Positions 33,160-44,705 of a stretch of DNA of 64,000 nt are shown here, piece by piece. Position 1 is the stretch's first letter. Each line of letters begins with the position of its first letter. The stretch comes from Mesorhabditis belari. Its lineage: Eukaryota > Nematoda > Chromadorea > Rhabditida > Rhabditidae. The stretch spans positions 257,501 through 321,500 of the forward strand of contig CAUEEP010000888.1 of NCBI GenBank assembly GCA_958450365.1, read 5' to 3'. Under the pieces are notes generated by a model, which saw only the letters and a program-made list of their open reading frames with translations, had not been told where the DNA came from and searched no databases. Both the position numbers and the translations under genes were made by a program.

Positions 33160-35475
33160 GAATATTTTCGGAGCTGCTTTCGGCGGTGGTTTTTGTTAGC
33201 TTGCCTATTTTTTCGCTTCTCAATTTTTACATTTCTTCCATTATTGCTTACGTACAATAACGATTTTTAGGGCCATCACATGTTCTTTTATGTCGGGCCG
33301 CTCCTTCCCATCGTCGATCACCTCGTGGGTTTCTCACTGCTCTTCATCGATTAGTGGGTCAGCCGGGCATTGCACGTAAGCGTTAAACTTAATTAGGAAG
33401 AAGTAGGGGTAGATCTGCGTTGCTTTGTGGCTGTTGGAAATAGGATCTGTTAGAAATAGGCTTGTGGTTTCCAGAAGTGGTGTTAAGCTTGATTTTGTGC
33501 TCTTAGAAGTGGCAAAACCATATGGGACTGAAGGTATTAGCTATTTTAAGCAGTATCAGACCTGTAAACCTCTCAAGAGTTCAAATTATCACAAAACAAA
33601 GAGAGTTTTGACAAAGATTGCTCAAAACTATTGCATTATTCGCCTCTTTAAAATTATTTCCAGGTTTAGTCACACTACCGCGAATCTACCTTCTGCATTT
33701 GTATCGGTTTGCCGTTTCATGGATTATCATTTGTGTCCGGAATGGTAGGCATTTTAACATTTCTTAATCTTTTTAAAATTTTCAATTCCATTGTTGACGC
33801 TTGATTTTTATCCGCTTGAGCATAGAAATGAAGAAAGGGTAAAATTCAAGTTCGCTTGAACGCCAACATGCGCGCTCTCGGTGTACGGCAGCATGTCATT
33901 TTGACATATTCTATTGAAAAAAAGCATTTTCTATTGAAATCGAAAATTTTAGAAAGATTAAGAAATACTGGCCGAAATTTTCTACGGTCTCCCAGCCCAA
34001 CAATTGCGTTATAGGTTACGGTTTCTCGCATAAAAGCACACTTATCTCCGGAAGTTAGTCGGTCTTTTCGTGGTCTTTTTCATATTACTACATTACATTT
34101 GTACTAGCCAGACGTTTTCGCCTTATTGTTTTCACCCTCCGTTTTTGGATTTCTTTTGGCCGTAAGATCATAGATTCTTTTTGGCTCTCTCACTATATCT
34201 TTTTCGCATTTTGGATTTATAGATATTGATCAATTAATTTATCGCATTCCGATCTCTCGAAATTACTGCTAATGCGAACTTCTGTTCCTTCAAGGATCTA
34301 GATTCTTTTGAGCCACACCGGAATATTTGGAGATAGTCTATCTAAAAAACATTTTTGCTTTTCAAACTATCCGTTCCAATCGAACAAACGGACATACCAG
34401 GTACAATCATTTCACAGAAGTCAGATCACGATTTCTGACATGATCATTGCAGGTAGTTTACAGTTTTACATTCAAAATTGATTATTTTTAAGACTGTTGG
34501 ACACGACTGAAGTTTGGCAGGACGCTCTCCTCATCAATTTGTCCATCGACTTTGAAAGATGTGGCACAGCTAGGAGATATGGCCTTAAAACTCAAAAACA
34601 TGGGAGAGCTATAAACTGGGTTTCTATTGCCTTGATCATGTAATCCGTCTACGCATACCCGAGAATCGAGCCGAAATTGCTTGTTTAGGTACGCCCAAAT
34701 CCGAAAATCACTTCCGAAGACGAGAATTCTCCAGTGATGGGGACGAGGAAAGCGATGAGGATGGATCTCAATATATTAGTTTGGTTTGCATCACAAGATG
34801 GCTCATTTACATTGTGAAAAACTTTTTTTTTCAGTTTTCAAGTTTTCAATGCCGAAAAGCCGAAAATTTTCCAATCCATTCAAAGACTTCCTTCGTTAGC
34901 AACATTCTTCACGTGACCTTTTTTTGATTATTCGCTTTGATTTTTCCTTATGGTTTCCTGTAATCAGAATACTTATTACCTAGTTCTTACATCTAGACAT
35001 AAATCTTGATTAGTTATCGCATCACTCGCCGGTTTTACATTTTCTTTTAGTTTGAATGGGACCCAAAATCATGTTTCCATGATGTTGATACACGTCTCAA
35101 GGTCAATTGCCACTATATATTGAGCTCACCTATAACGGTGAGAAGCACCGCTTCATCCACGGCAACGTGGAGTCCTCCACAGCGGCGTGGAGGGCGTGCA
35201 GCTGATCGCTAATTTCCAAAGGCGCAGATTGGGACGTATACCAAAACGGTCAGATGCTCACATACTTATCCAGGAGTAAAGTTACAAGTGGGGGATTTCT
35301 CTTTTATAAATTAATTGATTGGATTATTTTTAGAAACAGACACGACCTCGCTGCTGGCGTGATGTGGCCATAATGGATGTTTACATTGAATTTGCTGGTA
35401 TTGGTGCACTTACGGCTGCAGGTGGATTCGAAGCCGACCTTCGTGCTCAAAACTTCGTGGATGTTTCATAAGGTT
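33160..35475 (+). pseudogene. Unresolved group of coding-like exons
   Basis: Several plus-strand, acceptor-bounded pieces look coding but do not join into one frame. They are a hydrophobic HHMFFYVGPLLPIVDHLVG (about 33,270), LVTLPRIYLLHLYRFAVSWI (about 33,665), an acidic FRRREFSSDGDEESDEDGSQ (about 34,710), FEWDPKSCFHDVDTRLK (35,051) and a final DVYIEFAGIGALTAAGGFEA (35,390) before a TAA. I do not recognise the family. It may be a decayed gene or two fragments. Confidence 0.3.
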
Positions 35476-35479
35476 CCGT

Positions 35480-36180
35480 TTAATATTTTAAAATAGGTTT
35501 CTTAATTCAATTAAAAGCTATTTCTTAACTCCGAGACTATTTAAAATTCAAATCTATTTGCAATAATCACTCATAGTCTATGTAGGATGGACCTTTTACG
35601 GGGGAGTCATTAACATTGATCATATGAAGATTCATTTCCCTCAGTCTTTGATAGGCCCAAAATCTGTAGTAATTGTGTCTTCGATTTTGATTTTGAGACT
35701 TCAAGCTTCATTGATTTCTTTCAGGACAAGCTGCCCGAGACCATGGCAACAATTACTGATTTGACATGTCAATCTTATGTTAAAAATTTCTGTCCGTTCT
35801 TTTTCCTGATAAATGTTTTCTATTTTATACTTGGCATACCAATCCGTTGTTGATGTAATAGTGTAATAGGTGTTACGTGTGATAGTTCTACAAACATTCC
35901 CAAAACAGTTAAAAGCACTTGCAAAATCTGTTTATATTTCTTTGTAAGAATTTGATCGATAACGTAAAGTTAACATTAAAGAACATTGAATCTAGCGTTT
36001 TTAAGAACATTTTAGACCGGAAACATTCTTTGGTTTCAGTTACCTTATTATCTTATTCTTTTTTCTTAAATCTTAATCTTATTACCCGTGTCATGTTATT
36101 GTTTTATTTGCAGGGGATGGATGCTAACAATCCCTCAACATCATAGTCGTCATACATTCCTTAGGATGCCTTGTCAGAAA
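35480..36180. other. AT-rich stretch without a supported gene
   Basis: A 75-residue hydrophobic ORF (35919-36146) is present, but no splice or family evidence supports it. Confidence 0.35.
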
Positions 36181-36199
36181 TTTTCGTTGTTAGCCTAAT

Positions 36200-37760
36200 C
36201 TTCCTTTAGTCAGTGATGTATCTTTATGCTGTGTGCCTGTATTGTGCTGGCAGATGCTTGAATATAAACAACAGGCAAGTTTTACGGGCTTTCTTTCTTT
36301 TACAAGTGTCTTTAGGTTGTATTCTACATTTTGCGTCTTTGAAGGGATTACCATCTTGGCTTTCCTGGTCTTTTATGGGAACCATCCTGACTCCGGTGGC
36401 TAAATTCCAGACAAATTCAGGGTTTGTAGCTAATATGCCTTTTTAGTCCACATGTTTTGAGGCAGATACGAAAACGGATGGAGATCCCAAAGCTAACAAT
36501 CTGTTCAATAGGAAACGCTATTTGCCTGATCAATCCCACTCAAGATATGGTTTTGGTTTTGTGCACTGTAAAAACTTAGAACCTGCTTTCAGATGATGCA
36601 ACAAATGGACACTCCTTTGTACATTTTTGCAGCGAGCGCAACTGTTACACGATGGAACGTGATCATTTTGGGGACAGGATTCGGTAAGTGGTTTAATTGT
36701 GAAGCTAATTTAATCTTTTTTGCTCAATCAATTTCAAATTTAGTTATTGCTACGAGTGCCGCTTTGTGAAGCCGGACAGAATCCACTGCAGCTCTTGTGG
36801 ATTCTGTGTGTTGAAGAGTGCAACCATTACTATTCTTGATTAATCATGTTAAAAGTAAACTTTTTAGCTTGATCCACCATTGCCCATGGATCAACAATTG
36901 TATTCCACTATAGCCTTCTAAGTCTTTCCTTCTTCCCCTCTCCTATAGCATGACTTTCCTTTGCTGGTTGGTGGCTGTTTTTAGATTTTGACTTTTTTAA
37001 AATAAACTATTTGCGTTTAGGACAACTGTCACTTCGCTCGAAGTCTTTGTTCGATACTTTGTGAAAGCACATTGGGTTGATGATTTGGTTGCCCTTTTCC
37101 ATGATTCCAGTAGGGATTCTTGGATGCATTTGCTTTATGTAAGGATTGTTTATAAAACTTTTAAAAAGATTTCAACAGTTGAGTATAATTCTTTTATTTC
37201 CAGTACTGGACAATGAAATATCATATTTGGAAAAACGATCGCTCATTTCGCGCGTCTGTGACTCCATTGTCTTTGAGTTTAAACTATTAGTGTTATACCA
37301 TTTCTGAAAGCTCTTTTCAAGGGCTACACAATGGTAATAATATATTTAGAAATATGGTAAAGACAAGGGAGTTACGGAACGCGCCATCGTTTCAAATATC
37401 GTAACCCTCATTGTCCGTTTACCAGCCCTTGGGAGGCTGTTCAATTATCACCGCTTGGTTTGGTCGTGCTCAATGTGAAACGACGTGTGAACAGGCAAAA
37501 GATCCCAAGAAATGAGTGAATTTTATTTTCTTATTCTTATCCTGATTTTGTTTAAGTGGCGATACACGAGCCGATTACAACATTGGCACCTTGGAGAATT
37601 TGCGGCAGGTTTCTACCATTGTTCAGAATCGTTCAATCCTCAAATTTTCGGTCTTCGGATGGGGTTTTGGTTTTTCCCACGTTGAAAACTCAAGTCATTG
37701 ATGGGCTTCACTACAATAAAGTGAGTTTAGGTTTAAAAGAGATTGGTCATCTATCTTGAA
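36200..37760 (+). pseudogene. DHHC-type protein S-acyltransferase (palmitoyltransferase), disrupted
   Basis: Pieces of the zinc-finger DHHC family occur in the right order. There is a membrane segment (36,219-36,400), then YCYECRFVKPDRIHCSSCGF (about 36,740-36,805), the Cys-rich domain with a shortened H-C spacing. Then HHCPWINNCI (about 36,875), where the first residue of DHHC is changed to Ile, and near the end ADYNIGTLENLRQV (about 37,570), typical of the C-terminal region. Frames do not join: the exon ending LK does not splice in phase to the HHC piece, and a stop follows NNCIPL. The active-site Cys remains, but the gene looks dead. Confidence 0.6.
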
Positions 37761-38039
37761 ATTTGTAATACTTTCAGTTACCGTCACAAGCTAATGCCCT
37801 ACGCGGTCTTTGTGAGTCCCAAGCCAAAGAGAGCCTCAGCCAGCTCCATCGAGCCGGTCAATCGCCTCCGATCACCACTCATTCAGTGAGGATCAATCTC
37901 TCTTTCTCCAACTTTCTCACCTTCCTATTGTATTTTCTCAAGTCCATCTCTTTTGACGGCAATTTTCAGCCAAAATCTAATCCCTTATCCATCAAAAACC
38001 GCAATCCCTATTTGAGCTTGGGGATCGATGCCCCAGACC

Positions 38040-38882
38040 CATGTTTCTGTCGAGAGAGAAGAAAAGTCAGCAAAAATCCCTCTTCTCCATTTTCTCATAT
38101 CCAGTTCTTACGGATCAAGCTCTAAATGTCTACGCCACACTACCCCAGGATGTTTTGCAAACGCACAACCATATACTTATCTTGAGTGCATTGGAAAATG
38201 CGTTGAGAACCACCGCTACCGACAACAAAAGCGGCTGAGGTTGGAGAACATCCAATGGAAGAACACGGATTTTTCCACAAAAAATTCATTGGGGAATATC
38301 CGTACCCTGATCGAAGGATCATCAGCCACCAACGAAATAGATCGAGAGACCTTCAAAGGAAGTGAAAAGACATCTCCCATGGGGGCTGAGAAAGCATGCT
38401 TAGCGAGAGCCGGTTCACAAACCCTCGACGAACTATTACTCATCATTGAGAGAGGCTAGGGTATCAGTGACGAGACGATGAGCACGACGTCAGCCTCGTC
38501 GAGGAGATGGAAAAGACTCAAGGAACAATTGAGGATCTTAGTGAAAAGGTAAAAAACAACTTGGTCGTCTCTCAGGAAAGAGCTCAAGAAAGATTCGAGA
38601 GAAGAAAATTTAGAAGATCTGAGGGAAGAGACTGTTCGGAAACAACAAAGGTTTGGCCGTGGTGGTGGTCAATGGAGAGGAAAAGACTGGAGTGGTTATA
38701 GAAGTTACAACAATTGGAATAACGGAAGAGACTGGAACCAAGGCCGAGGGAAATGGCCGTGGTAGAGGACACGGAGTTCCAATGGTGGAAACGCAAACTG
38801 GAGAAATAATTCTCAACCAGTTTATGCACTTGAAGATCAAATTTTGCAGTTGAAGTTGATGGAAATTGAGGAGAGAATCTCA
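38040..38882 (+). pseudogene. Possible LTR-retrotransposon gag remnant plus RG/GW-rich ORF
   Basis: A plus-strand stretch around 38,115-38,235 reads ALNVYATLPQDV and then ALENALRTT, the style of retrotransposon capsid (gag) proteins. It is followed by frameshifted continuation. Downstream, 38,575-38,882 encodes a Gly/Arg/Trp/Asn-rich segment (FGRGGGQWRGKDWSGY) with one internal stop, and ends at a TGA. These may be parts of one decayed gag ORF; the assignment is tentative and no reverse transcriptase was found. Confidence 0.35.
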
Positions 38883-38899
38883 TGAAAGTCTTGAAGATC

Positions 38900-41020
38900 G
38901 CCAGGCACTTTACTTTTGATTGATGCAGCCTTGAGCTTCCCTCTCCAATGTTTTGCCATGTTCGGATCCTCTTCTTCTGAATCCCATCTTCCGTCGCCAA
39001 CATCACCTTCCTAAAACATGGAAGGTAATAGATTTTAAACAAGAAAAAATGGCTACTTTTTCTATCTTCCTTCTTTTATTCACCCCGGTGAAGAAGGTAG
39101 CGATAATTTGAAAATTTAAATCAGTAAACATTTATCCAATCTTATCTATAGAGAAATCGGAGAGAAAAGGCACTATGAGAAACGAATATACTGACAAAAC
39201 ACCCAATCTTTGCAATTGTTCTATCGGAATCGAATTGTGTGCAATCAAGCAACCCTGATGTCCATATAGGAAATGTGTTGAGTCTATAAAAATCTGTGTT
39301 TGACCAAAATAAAAAAATTCGAGGTATAATAGAAAAAAACCAACCGTTGCACCACTGACGGTGAGGCGAGTCAACTCGGTGAAATCACTTGCCCCGGCGG
39401 TCCTAAAATACATACAGATTCAACCACTCGTTAAAAGAATCAGACTCCGTTTGTCGAAAAGATTCTTATTTTTTTTTTTCTCGCCACGTTTGAGATGGAT
39501 GGTGTTAGGGATGATGCTCCAGGTCCGTGCTTGGTTTCCCGCTCATCTTCGCGATATGGTCCATTCACCTGAAAAGAAAACTAATTCACAACCTCAAAAA
39601 AACTTAAGTTTTTCAAGTTTCCAAAAAAATTCAATTTTAAATTTAAAGAGTTCTAAGCAAAATTTTTTCAAATGTCAATAAAAGAACACAAACTTGAACC
39701 GCAGCTTCCACTGAGACTAGTGTTTGTCAAATGAATCCCGCACACCGTGTCGTTTTGAAATGTGAGAGCTAAGGTTACGCTGATTTTCCATCAAAACCCA
39801 AAACCAAAGTCACCCGCCCGCAATTTTCTTGCCTTTCGGGTCTCGAATTTGCAAATATGGGTCATCAAGAAGTTGTCCTTATTTGTGACATCGTTGCCGT
39901 ATCGAATGAAAAGTGGTGCCTAATCTTTTGTTTTATTTCAGCTTTAAATGCAAATTTCGCTTTGTTTATGTAAATTTTACCAAAAGCAAATTTGATTGCC
40001 TGGATAGTATGTGATCAATCAATGTTGATAAGTTACCTGAGTCTACTAGGAAGCCACTGATGCATTCGAGCTCGAGCCCGTATGTCCCCGTGGGAACATG
40101 GCGCTGTACCCCGGGTTTGACCACACCAAACGTGCACCGTTCGACCAGCCGGAGAGACTAAAATATTGCAATGGACTTTGTTGTTACAGAGTATTTTTGT
40201 TGAAAATTTTGTTTGGATCCATTGGCAGCTTACATTATAGTTGCGCTAGTTGCGTGTAATCTATTAACTAACCTAACAATGTGCCTTGCTATCATCGCTC
40301 GCCCAGTACATCCAAACGCTATACCTCTGGCCAGTTAGAGATTGAAAGCCAGCTAAATTAAGTTAGGACGTACAACAATTGTTAAACGGAACAAACTTGA
40401 GCATTATCAGCATTCCAGACCCGCGACGTATTTTCATCAGAGGTGTAAAGATCACGATCAGATTGAATTTGTAGTAGACAAGTGTAGACCCTAAAGCAAT
40501 TTTATAGCCAAAAGCATTTATTCAAACCTTTAGAACAGTGCTTGATTGAATTGCTCACCTATTAGACTATTTTCTGGACCAACTAATGGTGCTGGAGTTG
40601 CAGATCTATACTCTCTATAAGAAACGGAAGAGTGCTTGGTTGGTTCACTTGGTTCGCTTTTTTTTCTAAAATAAGTTTAACTGTTTGCAATACTGGATGT
40701 CATTATGGAATCAAGGCTTTGTTGGGCAACGATACAAGGTTTGGCCTCTGTAAAAATGAGTCCAAATGGGCATTATCTTTAGTTTTTTTTGTCCTAAAAA
40801 GGGAAGGTCAACTCGTTGTGATGGCCAAACTGAATGAGACTATTTGGCGCAGAATTTTACCTTTTTTTTTGAATATCCCTTAATAAAACCACTCGTACAA
40901 CCGTACGTTAGCACATCTTTATGAATTTTCTTTTTGAAATAATCTTTGTATCATTCGATTTGAGCACCACAACCGGACGGTCAACCCTCGTAAAGAGTAA
41001 ACCCTATACGCTTGTCTCTT
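38900..41020. other. Region without a supported gene
   Basis: Contains scattered short ORFs (39132-39413 minus, 39361-39681 plus, 40632-40883 plus) with no recognisable domain or consistent splicing. A short GC-richer segment at about 40,066-40,160 is unexplained. Confidence 0.35.
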
Positions 41021-41025
41021 TATTT

Positions 41026-44000
41026 TTAGTTCATTTTATCAAACCTCTTTCGTGGACAGTATATATATCCACAGAGAGATATCAATAGCAGAGCACAACA
41101 CAAGAGGAATGCAATAAGTATAATAGAAATAGGAGTAAAGTATCTAACGATATCGGATATTGTTGGCCCTTCCAAAAACTAAAGATAAAATTTTCAAATG
41201 TGAAAATTGTTTTTTCTCACATTTAGAAAAACTGTCTCTTGCGTGTCTTTTGGGATGACTTCAAAGGGGAACTCGTGATCATTGCCTCCATTGACCAAAG
41301 CTTCTAACCTGAAACTTGTCACTTTATACTTGTCAAAATATTGCTAATCAAAAATAGATTACCGTACATACTGTAATTGAGGCTCCCCTCTAATATTGGG
41401 TTGCTGGACATGTCCTTCTCCGTTTTTTTGGGAGAGGATCTCAAACTCAACCAACTCAACCAACAAAGGTTTCGATTCCGGCTCGCGACAAAATTCTTAA
41501 CTTTTTTTTTGCAAAATTCTCAAAAATGAGTTTCTAAGGGTAATTTAATACGCTGAATATGAATAACGTTCTTTTAGCCCATGTTATCAAACAAAAAACT
41601 ATCAAAAGGCGATCTCGGCACTTTTGTGGGCGTGGCTGAGCTCACTAAAACGTCTGTAAAAGTTTAAAATTCAACGAATTCAAAAACTGTTTTGACCATC
41701 TTATTGGTCTTCAATTCAGCTTTTTAATGAATATACGTTGGAATTGGTTGAGTTTGAGAACCACTCCCAAAAACGGACAGAACTTATCCAGCAACCCAAA
41801 GAAGCCCCCCACTCTAAATTTGCGTTTATTTTGCTCAAAATTTACATAATTTTACTTTTTGCATTAATTTATCTCCTGTACACTTCTTGCTCATTTTATT
41901 TTATTATATTATATATTTTCTATATTTTATTTTCTTTTGTTTCTTTATATTTTACACTTTTTTGTTGAGAAATTGTAAAACATTGAACTTGTCAATGCTT
42001 TGCAGTTTCTCAATACGTTTCTAACTATTCTTTTAGATAGAATGAAAAATTTTGGCGACGGATTGGAGGAGTTCCGCGACCACCGGAAGCTTGAGCGAGA
42101 TCTCTTTCAAAAAGTAAATTTTAATGGAAAGCGATATGGATGCAAATTCGATTGCAGGCACGGAGTTCGAGAAGAAAACGGAACGGAAAACGATCGGCAT
42201 CAAGACGAAATTTGATGCTGGAAAAATGGCTCGATCGACTTCTATTCACTCGGCTTCAAAGTTCTTCAAAATTGATCGGTCTTGTATGCAGGTGGTGGCA
42301 ATTCAAAGCCTCCTTCAATGGACTTGAGCTGGATTGTGAATGCTTGGAAAACAATCAGCGAGGAAACCATCCTAAAATCTTTCAAACCTGTGGAACCTGA
42401 ATCGGAGATGAAGATCACTTGATTCACTGTTTCAAATCGGATGGTTCGATCTCCACAGAAATGTACATGCTGCAGCTGAAGGCCCCTCTGGAAGGGGAGG
42501 GAAAAAAAATAGAAGCCCCGGGGCTTTATTTACAATATCTACGGTAAGAAAATGCAGTTAAGAAGAACTCCAGAACCACTTACCAATCACAAAAGTGTTG
42601 CATATGATTCGTCGGCAGTCTTTTCAAAAGAGCTATTTTTTCCAAAAACCTCTCATCGTGAAATAGCCCAAAAATCCGTAGAGACTGAAAAAAAAGGTTT
42701 CTGAACTTGTTGAAAGAAACAAGCTACCATATTTAGATGACATTCCGGACACGATACGTTCAGCCGACTCCCGTAACTGTCCATGAATAAAGTATATTTG
42801 CCATTTAGTGTACAGTTCAACTTGTCAATACCAACTGTAAGCTGTTTTGATAAAAAATTTAAGCTCAAATTTGTACCTGGATGATCAAGGCTCATTTGTT
42901 GAGTGACCTAGAAAAAATTCTCTTCTTTCTCGCTTAAATTTCCCACCTGCACAAGAAATTCAGTTTCCTCCTTTTCGTATTCACACTTAAAGCGATTCTG
43001 ATTTATCCAATCAAGATTGTCCATGAAAAAACTCTCAGCCGGGAGCATAAAACCAACTCTAAACTAGGAAAAGGCAAAACAAATTGCAGTTTTACAGGAG
43101 AACCAACCTCGCATCGTAGCGAAGTTCTAAGCAATTTGCAACAACTGAGTTAAGCCTTGAAGTATTTTTGCTCAGATTTTTGAAAAAAATGGCCACAACT
43201 AACCTGCACCATTCGCGCCATTCCACATCGTTGACAAAAAGTCTCACTTTTGCTTCTAAAAGAGCTCTTTCATCTAAAGTGTACAGAATTTTACCGGTAA
43301 TCATTACTGTTGTTCGGCATGGGATCGTAATATTGTGAGTAAGCTGCTCAATTGAGAAAACGAGAAAACGATCATTGCTTTGCAAAAACGTTTTAGGCCC
43401 TAGATTTTCTTTGCTATTCATTTGTCATTCTAAACGCTTCAACCTTTAACGAAAAGATACACTTCCTCCGGGGAACACCCATAAAATTGACACCCCGACA
43501 GCCATAATATCCAGTATCGGTGACTGTGAGATTTTGAAGGTGTAGGATTGATCCCTGAAAATTTAGAATCACTCACATTTCATTCGCTTACCTGCTCATT
43601 GTGTTCGATTTGAGTTCTGTTCATGAACTCTGAGCTTTCAAAACGAGCAACTTTCGTGTTTGAGTTTGTCGGAAACATCCAACTAAAAACCCCTGGATTC
43701 AATTTTTAATTGTTCTCTCAATTGAAGATTATTTTAGCTAAACGCACCTTGAATCGTCGGAACATTGTAGACTGAAGTTCTCGCCAACTTCCTTCTGAAC
43801 AAAGCTAAATCACCTTACTATTGCTTGGATCGAGAGATGTTAGTTCCGATAACTTGTCCAGAAATAACCATTTCTATCTTTTCTCAAATTTTGAAATACA
43901 ACTCTTTGGCATCAATTTCTCATCAATTTCACCAAGTCAATGATTAAAAGCAATTTTTAACGTTGTTATCTTTTTGTTTTGTTAATAAAATTACACTAAA

Positions 44001-44272
44001 TCCGCAAAAAAAAACTATGCATCAACGCAAAATTCTGATGAAAAGTTGCCTTGTTTAAAAGTGCTTTGTATAACGCCAAATAGTACCATCCCAGATTAAA
44101 AAAGCAAAACATTAACTAATGGATAAGTTGGCTATGGATTAGGTCTATCTAGTGATTCCAATACTTACTTTGATTTCCAATCGTCATTCCAATTTAGTTG
44201 ATTGGTTGATTGAAGCCTTTCTTCAGCACATTCGTGGAATATGAAAAAGAAGGCAAAGAAAAACGCTTTCAT
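41026..44272 (-). CDS. Ig-domain single-pass membrane protein, minus-strand paralog
   Basis: Starts with a signal peptide (MKAFFFAFFFIFHECA, exon 44272-44169). Further minus-strand exons encode an Ig domain: VGENFSLQCSDDS at about 43,790 and LHLQNLTVTDTGYYGC at about 43,545. A second Ig-like part follows with ITIPCRTT and KVRLFVNDVEWREWC (43,400-43,205), then NRFKCEYEKEETEFLVQ (about 42,990), VTQQMSLDHPGTNLSLNF (about 42,900) and VSCPEC (about 42,750). The end is a membrane helix LIAFLLCCALLLISLCGYIY and short basic tail to a TAA at 41026. The IPCRTT and DTGYYGC style recalls VEGFR/PDGFR ectodomains, but there is no kinase domain. Exons 1-2 and the end of Ig1 do not keep frame in my model, so splicing or integrity is uncertain. 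Confidence 0.55.
41721..41968 (+). pseudogene. C-terminal fragment of the Ig-domain paralog, opposite strand
   Basis: The plus-strand piece after an acceptor (TTCAG at about 41,720) reads LELVEFENHSQKR and then a membrane-like helix. It parallels the minus-strand gene's ELVEFEILSQKNG exon (about 41,450). It lies inside an intron of that gene in the opposite orientation, so it is an inverted partial duplicate. Confidence 0.5.
42036..42545 (+). mobile_element. Pogo-like transposon remnant with CCGTAAATACT-type end
   Basis: Pieces resemble a pogo/Tigger-type transposase: an HTH-like ASKFFKIDRSCM near 42,255 and AWKTISEETILKSFK near 42,330 (the W-x-x-I-x-x-E-x-I-x-x-SF-K end region). It is followed by a terminus ending TAGAAGCCCCGGGGCTTTAT and ...TACGGTA (42,480-42,543). 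Several frames are broken. It sits in an intron of the minus-strand Ig gene. Confidence 0.5.
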
Positions 44273-44705
44273 GCGTATTAATTTTTTTCATTGAAGTGAT
44301 TTTTTCATTGAAGAAATATATTTATTTGACACGGCTTAATGTCGATTCCGGTTATGAATAAAAAGTAAGGCAAAATTCAGAATCTAGAAAAGGATTTCGC
44401 CAAAGTTTTGTGCAATTTTATTGCGAAAATTTTTGCTGCGCTCGCAAACTATTTTGAAAGGGATTGAGAAAAGGTAACGAGTATCGATTTTTGACCAGCA
44501 GATCTTTTTCTATTTAGCCTTCTTACTCAATGCAACCTTGAAATGAAACATTGATCAGCTAAGAAAGTATGAAATCCTTTTTTGCCTACAACTTTTGACT
44601 CTTGTCAAGAGTGAAAAACTTCAAAAACGTTTGCTGCTTTACTCTAATTCGAGTTTTGTTTATGTTCTTGAATTTTGTTGAACTCATGAATCTTTTTATT
44701 TTCAT

